From positions 1-64,000 of the forward strand of contig JAJDDQ010000021.1 of assembly GCA_029260215.1 (NCBI GenBank): DNA of 64,000 nucleotides, given 5' to 3'. Below, in pieces: positions 51,854-61,293 of this stretch (positions are counted from its first letter, which is position 1; every line of letters begins with the position of its first letter). The notes beneath the pieces are model-generated. The model searched no databases and had not been told where the DNA came from. It was given only the letters and a program-made list of their open reading frames with translations. Source of the DNA: Phycisphaerae bacterium. Lineage in GTDB: Bacteria; Planctomycetota; Phycisphaerae; UBA1845. The position numbers and the translations under genes were made by a program.

Positions 51854-51976
51854 TCGTAGTCACGCTACGCCCGCGTGATCGTATACGGCAACGGGTTTCA
51901 ATCGGCTGCGGCGTCTCAGGCCCGGGGCGATGCGCCCACGGAGCGAATCAATCGAATCTCGGCCTTTGGAACGGGT

Positions 51977-52474
51977 TTACGCACGGCGGGATCGTCGCCG
52001 GTACATGGTCACGTATTCGTGCAATTGCCGAATGAACGTGTCGTGTCGCAATCCTGCTTCGCGAGCGATCTTGGCAAGTTCTTTAAGGGCGCGGATTTCC
52101 AACTCGACCGTGCCCAAGTCTGTGAATTGGTTCGGCTCACCTTCGGTCCGGGACCACGAATCGTGAGCGCGGATTGCGGTTTGGCAGGCAAACGCCAGAG
52201 CAAGGCCCGACCGGTTGTCGAGCCTGCCGCCACCGAGTTCCGCGACGGTTCGCAGCATCAGGTCGCGGATGTCGTACAACGAAAGCGGCCCTGTAACCCG
52301 TTTCCCCTTGGGGACATAACGGCGCCGGTTTTGGCGTTCCTTGGCCTGCGATGCGAGCCGGCGCGCGCGGATTTCGGGGGCGTTTTCATGCACGTAGCAT
52401 CGCCGGTAGCCATGCATGCTGGGCATGGTGCAGTTCTTGCCATTCTCTAAGTTAATGCCGCATTCGGGCGTCAT
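51977..52474 (-). CDS. Mobile-element-associated protein with a Cys/His N-terminal knuckle
   Basis: 165 residues from ATG 52474; the frame continues upstream without a plausible start. The N-terminal MTPECGINLENGKNCTMPSM, HGYRRCYVHEN has a C-x8-C-x9-C-x2-H pattern typical of small phage or island proteins that bind Zn. Then come a basic helical stretch (RARRLASQAKERQNRRRYVP) and an acidic/basic helical part (SGLALAFACQTAIRAHDSWS). No known activity. It is the first gene inside the left att site, and its position suits a regulatory or accessory mobile gene. Confidence 0.6.
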   Translation of the reverse strand: MTPECGINLENGKNCTMPSMHGYRRCYVHENAPEIRARRLASQAKERQNRRRYVPKGKRVTGPLSLYDIRDLMLRTVAELGGGRLDNRSGLALAFACQTAIRAHDSWSRTEGEPNQFTDLGTVELEIRALKELAKIAREAGLRHDTFIRQLHEYVTMYRRRSRRA

Positions 52475-52899
52475 TCGCGTGTCCTTGGATTGTGAGTCGA
52501 TTGGTGGGGCATCACAATCCCACACGCACGCACGTATTCTAACACGGTTCTCAGGCTTGCGAGCCTGATCTTTCTGCGAGAATGATCGCCAGGAGATTGT
52601 CCGAGTATTCGATTTGACCTGTATGGATCGGCACTTTGGCCCCTCTGGGCCTGAAGGGTGCGAGGAGGTCAAAACTCCATTCCGTGAGCCGTTGTTGTGT
52701 TACTCGGGCAAACTCCTAATACGGACTTGTAGGCTATGAGGTGATCGTTGCCCTGGATCGACCGCCTGAACTGTTGGTAGGCGACGAAACGCCGTGGCGT
52801 TGCCAGGATTCGAGCAAGTATCCGGGAATCCGTCACCATTCGTTGCCAACCCTGCCCAAGCCGTGGCGACAGCGGTAAGCCAGCCGTTATGATGCTTCA

Positions 52900-55014
52900 A
52901 TGTCAACGAGGTATCTTGATGATCTTAATGCGGACCAGCGTCGGGCGGTGGAATTTGGGGACGGGCCGCTGCTTGTAATTGCGGGAGCGGGGACCGGCAA
53001 AACGCGAACGCTGGCCTGCCGGGTGGCACATCTCATCGAACAGGGGATCGGAGCCGAGCGAATCCTGCTGTTGACATTCACGCGGCGTGCGGCCTCGGTG
53101 ATGGTACGTCAGGCGGAACGCATGTTGGGGTCGGATGATGTCCGAACCGTCTGGGGCGGGACATTCCACGCCGTCGCAAACAGATTGCTGCATGTTTACG
53201 GGCACGCTATCGGACTCGCACCGGATTTCACGATTCTGGATCAGGGGGATGCGGGTGACTTGCTGAATCTGATTCGCCACGACTTGGGATTCGCCAAGGC
53301 CAAGACGCGATTCCCCAAAAAGCAGACGCTGCTCGACATCTACTCTCATACCGTCAATGCACAATCGTCTTTGGACGCTGTTCTTAAGCGATATTTCCCC
53401 TGGTGTGCCCATGCGAAGGACGGCATCGTCGAGATATTCGAGGCATACGTCGATCGGAAATCAGCCCAAAACGTGCTCGATTTTGACGATTTGCTCTTGT
53501 TCTGGAAAGCGTTGTCGGAGTTGCCTGAGGTTGGAGACGTGGTTGGTAGGCGATTCGAGCACGTCCTCGTCGACGAGTATCAGGACACCAACTCGATTCA
53601 GAGTGGCATTCTTCGTGGGATGCGTCGTAACGTGAGCAATATCATGGCGGTCGGTGACGACGCGCAATCGATCTATTCCTTCCGCGCCGCCACCGTTCGA
53701 AACATGCTCGATTTTCCGGATCATTTTTCCGGCGCGGAGACCATGACGCTGGAGCAAAATTATCGATCAACGCAGCAGGTGCTTGACGCGAGCAACACCC
53801 TGATGGAGCAGGCGGGGGAACGATACACGAAGAATCTGTTTTCGCATCGACCGGCTGGTCACCGGCCTGTGTTGTTGACATGTGCTGACGAACCGCAGCA
53901 GTGCAACGCGGTGTGTGATCGGATTCTTGAACATCGGGAACGGGGCGTCATGCTGATGGATCAGGCCGTGCTCTTCAGGGCGGGACATCACAGCGCTGAA
54001 TTGGAGGTGGAATTGAATCGCCGCAAGATTCCGTTTCACAAATACGGTGGCTTGAAGTTCATCGAAGCGGCTCACGTTAAGGATATGCTCGCGTTCCTTC
54101 GCATTCTCGAAAACCCGTTCGATGCCGTAAGCTGGCTAAGGTTATTGCAACTGCTTACCGGGGTCGGGCCTCAGATCGCATCGCGCATGATGCGAGATAT
54201 TGGTGTTCGGACCGATTCACGTTCAGCTGGTGACTGCGGTGGAGGTAGGCGTCAGGAGCCTTTTTCGACACCGCTGGCGAAGTTGCGAGATGCACCGCCC
54301 GTCGTGCCAAGCGCTGCTCGTGACGAGTTCGAGGGCATTCGGCTGGCATTGTTGGATTGTCTGGATCCGTCTCGTAATCACGGCGGCAATGTTGACGGTA
54401 TTTCTGCGTCCGGCACGGTCGCGGTTGAGATTGAGCGATTGCGCTTGTGTTATGCGCCGATTTTTGAACGAATCTACGACAAATCTGAAATGCGGCTTCG
54501 CGATTTGGAACAGTTGGAACTCATTGCCGCCGGATATCAGTCACGAGGGCGATTCATCGCGGATATGACGCTCGATCCGCCGTCGTCAACTTCCGATCTC
54601 GCGGGGCCACCTGTTCTGGATGAAGACTACTTGGTCCTTAGCACGATTCATTCAGCCAAGGGCTGCGAATGGGATGTCGTGCATATCATCCATGTGGCCG
54701 ACGGCATGTTGCCGTCCGACATGTCTACGGGCGACGAGGAAGGTATCGATGAGGAGCGGCGTCTCTTGTATGTGGCGATGACGCGCGCCAAGAATCATCT
54801 GTATCTCTATTTTCCCCTGCGGTATTACCACACGAAGCACCGCCGGGGTGACGGTCATAGCTATGCGCAGCTCTCGCGATTCGTTTCGCCTAAGGTGCGG
54901 TCCTACATGAACTTGGGCGGTGGCACGAAAGTAGGTGACGACGATGTTGACACGTCAATCCGGGTTGACTCCAAGTCGGTTCGCGATCAAGTCAGGAATC
55001 TTTGGCGAAGTTGA
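52900..55014 (+). CDS. UvrD/Rep-family superfamily 1 DNA helicase (island cargo)
   Basis: 704 residues. Helicase motifs in order: Q motif/Walker A (DLNADQRRAVEFGDG, AGAGTGKT at 28-35), motif Ia (LLLTFTRRAA), motif II (VLVDEYQDTN), motif III (AVGDDAQSIYSFR), motif IV (LEQNYRSTQ), motif V (STIHSAKGCEWD) and motif VI (VAMTRAKNHL). All residues needed for ATP-driven 3'-5' unwinding are present. It converges with the mutasome genes on the opposite strand and has 34 bases to the dnaE2 stop. UvrD-type enzymes work in mismatch and nucleotide-excision repair and clear stalled forks, which suits the damage-tolerance cargo. Confidence 0.92.
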   Translation: MSTRYLDDLNADQRRAVEFGDGPLLVIAGAGTGKTRTLACRVAHLIEQGIGAERILLLTFTRRAASVMVRQAERMLGSDDVRTVWGGTFHAVANRLLHVYGHAIGLAPDFTILDQGDAGDLLNLIRHDLGFAKAKTRFPKKQTLLDIYSHTVNAQSSLDAVLKRYFPWCAHAKDGIVEIFEAYVDRKSAQNVLDFDDLLLFWKALSELPEVGDVVGRRFEHVLVDEYQDTNSIQSGILRGMRRNVSNIMAVGDDAQSIYSFRAATVRNMLDFPDHFSGAETMTLEQNYRSTQQVLDASNTLMEQAGERYTKNLFSHRPAGHRPVLLTCADEPQQCNAVCDRILEHRERGVMLMDQAVLFRAGHHSAELEVELNRRKIPFHKYGGLKFIEAAHVKDMLAFLRILENPFDAVSWLRLLQLLTGVGPQIASRMMRDIGVRTDSRSAGDCGGGRRQEPFSTPLAKLRDAPPVVPSAARDEFEGIRLALLDCLDPSRNHGGNVDGISASGTVAVEIERLRLCYAPIFERIYDKSEMRLRDLEQLELIAAGYQSRGRFIADMTLDPPSSTSDLAGPPVLDEDYLVLSTIHSAKGCEWDVVHIIHVADGMLPSDMSTGDEEGIDEERRLLYVAMTRAKNHLYLYFPLRYYHTKHRRGDGHSYAQLSRFVSPKVRSYMNLGGGTKVGDDDVDTSIRVDSKSVRDQVRNLWRS

Positions 55015-55048
55015 GCTTTGAACGTGGTTTCGAGCCGCGCCGGGCGAG

Positions 55049-58000
55049 TCAGCGAAAATCACGTGAGAGATACGGAAGCTGAGCCATCCACGATTCGATG
55101 TTCTTGAATTTCCGGGCGAGCACGTGGACGACGATCCCTTGCCGTTCGACCTTTCCCCGGACGATGACGGCTCTCGCGTGGATCGCAGCTTCTCGGTACT
55201 GCTGATAAACTTGTGGCCGAACGATCAGATCAATGCGGGCGGTTTCATCCTCAAGGGTCATGAACATGATGCCTTTGGCGGTTCCCGGTCGCTGTCGAAA
55301 GAGCACGACGCCGGCGACCGCCACGAACCGTCCATATGGTGTTCGTCTTTGGTCTTTGACCTCCGCCGCCGTCAGAACACCACAATGAACAAGTCGTTCG
55401 CGCAGAAACGAGAGCGGGTGAGCCTTCAATGACAATCCGGTCGCGGTGTAGTCCTTCAGCGCGTCGTCCGATCGTGATGCCGATGGCAGTTCGATGCTCG
55501 GCCCAATAGACTCGGGCCTGGAATCCAGCAATGGCAGGTCATCATCACGAAGTCGGCGAACCTCCCACAGTGCATGCTGCCGATCCACCCCCATCGACCC
55601 GAAAGCGTCCGCCTGAGCGAGCGCCCGAAAGGATGCGACACGGGCACCGCTCGCCCGCCACAACGCAAAGACCGAGGAGAATCCTGCCCGACGCTTGGTT
55701 GCGTCCGCGATTGCGCATCCATCTGATTTCCCGAGGCCTTTCACCATGCGCATGCCCAATCGCAACACCTCACCGCCATCTTCGAGCGTGCAATCCCATT
55801 CGCTGAGGTTGGTGTCGACCGCCCGCACACGAACGCCGTGGTCCCGGGCATCACGGACGATCTGGGCCACCCCATAGAAACCCATCGGCTGACTGTTCAA
55901 CAACGCAGCCGCAAACGCTGCCGGGTAACGGTATTTCAGCCATGCCGAGGCATAGACCAGTAACGCAAAGCTGGCGGCGTGAGACTCGGGAAAGCCATAC
56001 TCGCTGAAACCCTTCAATCGCTGGAAACACCAATCGGCGAATTCTTTGCTGTATCCGTTGGCAAGCATTCCCTCGATGAAACGTGTGGTGTAGCGAGCAA
56101 TTCTGTCTTTGCTTGTCCAAGCCGTGATCGCACGCCTGAGTTGTTCCGCCTCTCCCGGCGTGAAACCCGCAGCCACGATCGCCAGCGCCATTGCTTGTTC
56201 CTGAAAGATGGGCACCCCGAGCGTTCGTTGCAAAACGTCGCGGATTTTATCGTCGGGATAATACGGTTCTTCTTTACGGTCCCGACGGCGAAGATACGGA
56301 TGCACCATCTTGCCGATGATCGGTCCGGGGCGGACGATGGCCACTTCGATGACCAGATCGTAATAGTTGCGGGGCTTGAGTCTTGGCAGCATGGTCATTT
56401 GTGCCCGCGACTCAACTTGAAACACGCCCAACGTGTCAGCCCGGCAAAGCATGTCGTACACGCCGGTATCTTCCGGGGGGAGCGTCGCCAGCGTGACGAC
56501 TTGGCTGTGATGTTTTTTCAGAAGCTCAAAGCCCTTGCGAATGCAGGTCAACATCCCCAGCCCGAGGATATCCACCTTCAACATCCCCAAGGCATCGATG
56601 TCGTCCTTGTCCCATTCGATCACGGTTCTGTCGGGCATGGCTGCGTTTTCGATTGGCACGAAATCATGCAACGGAGATTGCGTAATGACAAAGCCGCCCG
56701 GATGCTGGGAAAGGTGTCGCGGGAAACCGATCAATTCCTGAACACGCTTCACCAACAGGCGAATCGTGCGATCATGGGGATTGAAACCTAGCAATTCCAG
56801 CGTTCTCGATCCCTCACCATTGAAATCTCTGATCCAGTGGCTCAGCCGTTTGGCCAACCGATCAACCGCATCCTCTGAAAGTCCCAACACCTTGCCCACG
56901 TCACGCACGGCGCTTCTGCCGCGGTAAGTAATGACGACCGCCGTTAGTGCGGCGCGATCCCGGCCGTATTTTTCGTATATATATTGGAGTACTTCCTCCC
57001 GCCGTTCATGCTCGAAGTCGATGTCGATATCCGGCGGTTCGTCCCGCTCCCGGCTGACGAACCGTTCAAACAACACGTTGATTCTGTCGGGATCAACCGA
57101 GGTCACACCGAGGCAGTAACACACAGCCGAGTTGGCGGCTGCGCCCCGACCCTGACACAAAATGTTTCTGGATCGCGCAAAGGAAACGATATCATGCACG
57201 GTGAGAAAATACGGGGCGTATTGCAGTTCCTCTATCAGTGAAAATTCGTGTTCGATTTGCCGGGTGACCTTGTCCGGAACGCCACAGGGAAACCGATCGT
57301 GAGCGCCCTTCCAAGTCAACTTCCGCAGATACGCCATCGGCGTCACGCCTTTGGGGCGGTGCTCATCGGGATATTCGTAGCGAAGCTGGTCCAGCGAAAA
57401 ACCCGCCGCCCGCTCTGCGATCGTCTGTGTTCGTGCAATCGCATCGGGATATTCGGTGAAGAGTCGGATCATTTCATCCGGTGGTTTTAGATAGCGTTCG
57501 CCGTTGGGAAACAACCGAAAACCGGCTTCGGTGATCGTGCAACCGTGTCGAACGCACGTCACCACATCCTGCAACGCCTGTCGCTCGGGATGGTGGTAGT
57601 GAACATCGTTGACCGCCACCAGAGGCACTTCGGCGTCTTTGGAAAGCCTAACGATTTCTGTTGCGTGCTGTGTGTCTTGCGGGCCGTAAAAGCGAACAAG
57701 GGCTACAGAGAGACGGTCGTCGTCAAACACCTTCCGTAGCTTTCGAAGCCACTGAACCGCATCACCTGGAATCTCATGACACAACACGACGGCGAGTAGG
57801 CCATCGTGATGTTCGAGAAGATCGTCGACCGTCAGCAGGCATTTCCCTTTAGAGGCTCGTCGTTTTCCCAACGTGAGCAATCGACAGAGTCGGGCATAGG
57901 CATCGCGATTCGTGGGATACACTAAAATGGAAAGCCAATCATGATCCGCAAACCGCAGGCGACATCCCACGATAAGCTGCACGCCAGTTTCCTTCGCCGC

Positions 58001-58240
58001 GACGTGTGCCCGAACCATACCGGCGATGGAATTGGTGTCCGTCAAAGCGATAGCGTCATAGCCAATCCGGGCTGATTGATCGACCAGTTCGTCGGGATGG
58101 CTTGCTCCCTGCAGAAACGAAAAGTTGCTCGTAACGGCGAGTTCAACATAGGGGGACTGCTTGTGTGGAGACGTGGTCGTCTCATGGCTTGCTCTGAGAT
58201 ACGGATGGACATGAACTTTGGAATCGGGTGGATCGGGCAT
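55049..58240 (-). CDS. dnaE2: Error-prone DNA polymerase DnaE2 (mutasome catalytic subunit)
   Basis: 1063 residues. PHP domain at about 31-270 (YVELAVTSNFSFLQGASHPD, IALTDTNSIAG), palm with the catalytic Asp residues in PDIDIDF (403-409) and MLKVDILGLG (Asp557), then fingers, helix-hairpin-helix and a C-terminal OB-fold (FVAVAGVVLFRQRPGTAKGI, about 960-1050). The length of about 1060 distinguishes it from the replicative DnaE1 (about 1150-1200). It lengthens primers across lesions with ImuB. ATG 58240 lies three bases after the imuB stop, so imuA-imuB-dnaE2 form one translationally tight unit. Typically SOS-induced, but no LexA-like box was identified. Confidence 0.95.
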   Translation of the reverse strand: MPDPPDSKVHVHPYLRASHETTTSPHKQSPYVELAVTSNFSFLQGASHPDELVDQSARIGYDAIALTDTNSIAGMVRAHVAAKETGVQLIVGCRLRFADHDWLSILVYPTNRDAYARLCRLLTLGKRRASKGKCLLTVDDLLEHHDGLLAVVLCHEIPGDAVQWLRKLRKVFDDDRLSVALVRFYGPQDTQHATEIVRLSKDAEVPLVAVNDVHYHHPERQALQDVVTCVRHGCTITEAGFRLFPNGERYLKPPDEMIRLFTEYPDAIARTQTIAERAAGFSLDQLRYEYPDEHRPKGVTPMAYLRKLTWKGAHDRFPCGVPDKVTRQIEHEFSLIEELQYAPYFLTVHDIVSFARSRNILCQGRGAAANSAVCYCLGVTSVDPDRINVLFERFVSRERDEPPDIDIDFEHERREEVLQYIYEKYGRDRAALTAVVITYRGRSAVRDVGKVLGLSEDAVDRLAKRLSHWIRDFNGEGSRTLELLGFNPHDRTIRLLVKRVQELIGFPRHLSQHPGGFVITQSPLHDFVPIENAAMPDRTVIEWDKDDIDALGMLKVDILGLGMLTCIRKGFELLKKHHSQVVTLATLPPEDTGVYDMLCRADTLGVFQVESRAQMTMLPRLKPRNYYDLVIEVAIVRPGPIIGKMVHPYLRRRDRKEEPYYPDDKIRDVLQRTLGVPIFQEQAMALAIVAAGFTPGEAEQLRRAITAWTSKDRIARYTTRFIEGMLANGYSKEFADWCFQRLKGFSEYGFPESHAASFALLVYASAWLKYRYPAAFAAALLNSQPMGFYGVAQIVRDARDHGVRVRAVDTNLSEWDCTLEDGGEVLRLGMRMVKGLGKSDGCAIADATKRRAGFSSVFALWRASGARVASFRALAQADAFGSMGVDRQHALWEVRRLRDDDLPLLDSRPESIGPSIELPSASRSDDALKDYTATGLSLKAHPLSFLRERLVHCGVLTAAEVKDQRRTPYGRFVAVAGVVLFRQRPGTAKGIMFMTLEDETARIDLIVRPQVYQQYREAAIHARAVIVRGKVERQGIVVHVLARKFKNIESWMAQLPYLSRDFR

Positions 58241-58243
58241 GGT

Positions 58244-59788
58244 TTAAGCCCACTCGCCGTGGATGAACCATTGGCCGGAATTACACTCACGAAAGAGCCA
58301 GAACCACCGGCCCGCGTCCGTTTGCACGGCGAAATAATCACGCACCGATACGGAATCGTCGCTCCACCAGGGCAGCGTAATTCGTTCCGGCCCAAAGCTC
58401 ACTTGAACGTTACTGGCCCATCCTCGCCATTGCATCCAAGCGGGCGGACCGTCGGGCACGAGGGCCAGAACACGAACGCGTTCGGGGCGATGAAATAATT
58501 GCGAGGGACGGGGCGCATCGTACGTCGCCGCGTCGGGTGATCGTGCGTGTTGAAGCATGCTCAGTGGTCTACCCGTAAACGCCCGTTCTGGCACATGGGT
58601 CTCACACGGTTGAATCGTCGCCACCGCCTGTGTGCCCAGACGATTGGTGAGTTGGTCGAGCAAGATTCCCAGATCGGCTTCGGAGCAGGTTTTGTCGGGT
58701 TCCAGGTCGGGCGACAACGAAAGCTGATCGCAAACAACCGGAGCGGTGCGTTCAGCCTCAAGCTCGATGCAGAGAACTCCGCGTCCGAGATGGGTTCGTT
58801 CCAGCTTGGGTTCAAGCAATTTCCACACGTGACGCTCGTCTCGCGTGGGATAGCTGAGTGCCAGCGACAGAATGGCGGGTGGCAGGCCGCTTCGCTGAAC
58901 CGTTCCCTTGAAACGCATCAGCCCATGCTCCCGGCGTTCCAGTTGTTTGAGGAGGTCGGCGAGAAGTTTTTTTGTGACATTTTGAATGATTGAAGCTCTG
59001 ACCACAGGGGCGTTGAATTCGTGAGCGGCCACGTCCCTTGTTTCGGGCCACAAAGGCGTGATGGTTTCATGTTTGCGACCAAGAGCCTGATCGAGTCGCT
59101 TCAATAGCGTGCCATCAAACCGGGCAACCAGTTCCGCGCGTGGGATCGTGAACAATTGGCCTATCCGTTCGATCGAAACGTCGGACAGTGCTGCACACGT
59201 TTTCGGTTCAACCCGCAAACCCGCAATCGGCAACGGGGCAAGCGTGGCTTCCAATGTGTCATGCGGCACGAATGTTTGGAGACAAACCCCGTAACGGGCC
59301 ACCGCCCACGCACATCCAAACGTGGGTGCAAGCGCGACACAGGCACGCAGACCGAGTTGTTTCAGAGCGTAATAAACTTTATCAACAAGCGGTCGTTCGC
59401 CGCCAAAAACCCGCTCACAACCAGCAATGTCAACCAACACGCCATCGGGATAATCCGCCGCGACGAGAGGTGAAAAACGGTGCATCCAGCGAGCGAGCTT
59501 TCGCAGCGCCTCTCTGTCTTCCGCAGGCGTGTGATCCATAACGTGAATGTTCATGCCATGCAGCAACGAACGGGCGTGGGTGAGCGTCATACGCAATCGA
59601 ACACCGGCCTTCTGTGCGTGTCGGCAAGCCTGAACGACAAGCTGTTTACCATGTGTCGTAGCCACAATCAGCACCGGATCAGGCTGGGATGACGTTGGCT
59701 GCCCGTTGTTCGCCGCTTGTTTCGTCAGCCTTCTGGTCGCCAACTGGATCGGCCAATGTGGTAGATAAATCGAGAGTGCTCGTTGCAC
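58244..59788 (-). CDS. imuB: ImuB, catalytically inactive Y-family-like mutasome hub
   Basis: 514 residues from GTG 59788, chosen because GGAG lies seven bases upstream. The Y-family fold is recognisable (RALSIYLPHWPIQLATRRLT at the N terminus, GVLVDIAGCERVFGGE), but the Asp and the DE pair of active polymerases are absent, as in all ImuB. The long C-terminal tail (FRECNSGQWFIHGEWA at the end) normally binds the beta clamp, ImuA and DnaE2. It overlaps imuA by 110 bases. It is a scaffold, not an enzyme. A DinB-like polymerase was considered and rejected for the missing acids. Confidence 0.9.
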   Translation of the reverse strand: MQRALSIYLPHWPIQLATRRLTKQAANNGQPTSSQPDPVLIVATTHGKQLVVQACRHAQKAGVRLRMTLTHARSLLHGMNIHVMDHTPAEDREALRKLARWMHRFSPLVAADYPDGVLVDIAGCERVFGGERPLVDKVYYALKQLGLRACVALAPTFGCAWAVARYGVCLQTFVPHDTLEATLAPLPIAGLRVEPKTCAALSDVSIERIGQLFTIPRAELVARFDGTLLKRLDQALGRKHETITPLWPETRDVAAHEFNAPVVRASIIQNVTKKLLADLLKQLERREHGLMRFKGTVQRSGLPPAILSLALSYPTRDERHVWKLLEPKLERTHLGRGVLCIELEAERTAPVVCDQLSLSPDLEPDKTCSEADLGILLDQLTNRLGTQAVATIQPCETHVPERAFTGRPLSMLQHARSPDAATYDAPRPSQLFHRPERVRVLALVPDGPPAWMQWRGWASNVQVSFGPERITLPWWSDDSVSVRDYFAVQTDAGRWFWLFRECNSGQWFIHGEWA

Positions 59789-60494
59789 GATCCCACTCCA
59801 TGATCCATTTTGCACGGATTGTTTCGAGCTGCACTCCCTTGCAACGCACAAGTTCAAGTGTCCAACAGGGTTTGATGGATACCGTGTTGCTACTCAATGT
59901 TGGATGCACCAACCACCGACTCTGGGCTGCGGACAGTTCGTGTCGTTCCCACGGCGGCCTTGTCAGCAGTGCCCACGTCTGATGGCTTTGGGCGAGCAAC
60001 TGAACACGACGCGTCGCCGCCATCGAAAACGTACTCCCGTCGGCAATAACCGCACCGACGGCAGGACAACGAAGGGCGACATCGATAGCCCAGAAGTGCG
60101 AATCAGCATTCTTCGTGGTAATGAACAACGACTGTTCCAACATCGCGCGTTTCCGGTCCCTTCCGACAAGAGCCGCGCCGTAGGGAAAGCATCGCTCGCC
60201 GACCCAGACAACCCATCGCATCGGCCAAGCCCGTTTAACCCGCCGAGCAAGATGCACCAGCGCGCAGACAGGTGGACTCCAGCGTCCTCGCCGTGCTCTT
60301 GATCGTTTTTGCTGAAAGGGCTGATCCGCAACCCCAAACCATTCATGCAAACCGCAAGGCAGACCGCCGAACGATTCATCCACCGCATGCCAGCCGGTTT
60401 TGAGTACCGCGTGTTTTCGATCGTGCCACGATCTGATGTGAGACCGCGTCGCATGTTCCCGCTCGATATCACGGATACGATGCGCAAGATTCAT
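59679..60494 (-). CDS. imuA: ImuA, RecA-like mutasome accessory protein
   Basis: 271 residues. RecA/SulA-like fold, with LKTGWHAVDESFGGLPCGLH at the start and VVWVGERCFPYGAALVGRDR in the middle. No intact Walker A is visible, as usual for ImuA. The position directly upstream of imuB and dnaE2 confirms the identification. It overlaps imuB by 110 bases, which is long and fits a start inside the previous gene. It regulates mutasome assembly with ImuB. Confidence 0.88.
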   Translation of the reverse strand: MNLAHRIRDIEREHATRSHIRSWHDRKHAVLKTGWHAVDESFGGLPCGLHEWFGVADQPFQQKRSRARRGRWSPPVCALVHLARRVKRAWPMRWVVWVGERCFPYGAALVGRDRKRAMLEQSLFITTKNADSHFWAIDVALRCPAVGAVIADGSTFSMAATRRVQLLAQSHQTWALLTRPPWERHELSAAQSRWLVHPTLSSNTVSIKPCWTLELVRCKGVQLETIRAKWIMEWDRATSTLDLSTTLADPVGDQKADETSGEQRAANVIPA

Positions 60495-60606
60495 GACGCC
60501 CCCAACCTTCCCCCGGACCGGCGAGTGTTAGGTTTATGTTAGGTATTCGGCGCGAGGATTGCAAGCCCCAAAAATGAAAATTTACAAGCCGTGTTCCTGT
60601 AATGCG

Positions 60607-61293
60607 TTACGACGCAGCGGCTAAGCAAGCCGGGTCGTCGTTACGCGGATTGTTCACGTGACGCGACACCGGATACGCAGCCAGTATCTCCGGGGCTGGC
60701 GCCAACAACGGTGTGAGCCGTTCCACATCCCTCATGGATGGGTCAAACCAAAGCTCGTAATCGCGCGGTTCGAGAATGACGGGCATACGGTTATGCAACT
60801 CGGCCATGAGTTTATTCGGTGAGGTCGTCAGAATCGTATACGACTCAATCGTCTCTCCGTTCGGGTCGCGCCATCGTTCCCACAAGCCTGCGAAGGCGAA
60901 CACACGTTCATCAATCCGGCGGATATTGAACGGCTGCTTTTGAGGCTTGCCGCCGTTGTCGCTACCTTCGCACTTCCATTCGTAAAATCCGGTTGCGGGC
61001 ACAAGGCATCGTTGGCTTTGCAACGGTTTGCGAAACGATGGTTTGTCCGCAACCGTCTCCGAGCGGGCGTTAATCATTCGGCTGCCGATCCCCGCATCTT
61101 TCGCCCAATGCGGAATGAGTCCCCAGCGAAGCTGTTCAAGTCGTGGCCTTGAATCCCCCTCCAACACACGAACTACCGGCGCAAACTGAGTCGGAGCGAT
61201 GTTGTATCGCGAATCAAGAAAAACCGCCCCCCCAAGATCAAACGCCGGGATGAGTTCCTCGTCCGACGTTGCAAAGCTGTAGCGTCCGCACAT
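60607..61293 (-). CDS. yedK: SRAP-domain protein (YedK/HMCES, abasic-site shield)
   Basis: 228 residues. The N-terminal MCGRYSFAT provides Cys2, which bonds covalently with abasic sites in single-stranded DNA once the Met is removed. Also present are YNIAPTQ, WGLIPHWAKDAGIGSRMINA followed by RSET, GFYEWK with the catalytic Glu, and HNRMPVIL with the His. All active-site residues are intact, so it should protect replication forks at abasic lesions. It is the most tRNA-proximal whole gene of the island, on the same strand as the mutasome (113 bases upstream of imuA). The two could share a promoter. Confidence 0.93.
   Translation of the reverse strand: MCGRYSFATSDEELIPAFDLGGAVFLDSRYNIAPTQFAPVVRVLEGDSRPRLEQLRWGLIPHWAKDAGIGSRMINARSETVADKPSFRKPLQSQRCLVPATGFYEWKCEGSDNGGKPQKQPFNIRRIDERVFAFAGLWERWRDPNGETIESYTILTTSPNKLMAELHNRMPVILEPRDYELWFDPSMRDVERLTPLLAPAPEILAAYPVSRHVNNPRNDDPACLAAAS

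Larger units (their letters stand above)
51474..51976. other. Left edge of the genomic island
   Basis: It contains the 52-bp partial copy of tRNA-Thr (51616-51667) and a coding remnant (51725-51853). I see no complete gene. Confidence 0.6.

Noticed and set aside
60495-60606. LexA-type operator before imuA
   Set aside because: TTAGGTTTATGTTAGG is a direct repeat, but I found no CTGT-N8-ACAG or GAAC-N4-GTTC palindrome; SOS control is likely from family knowledge but not visible.
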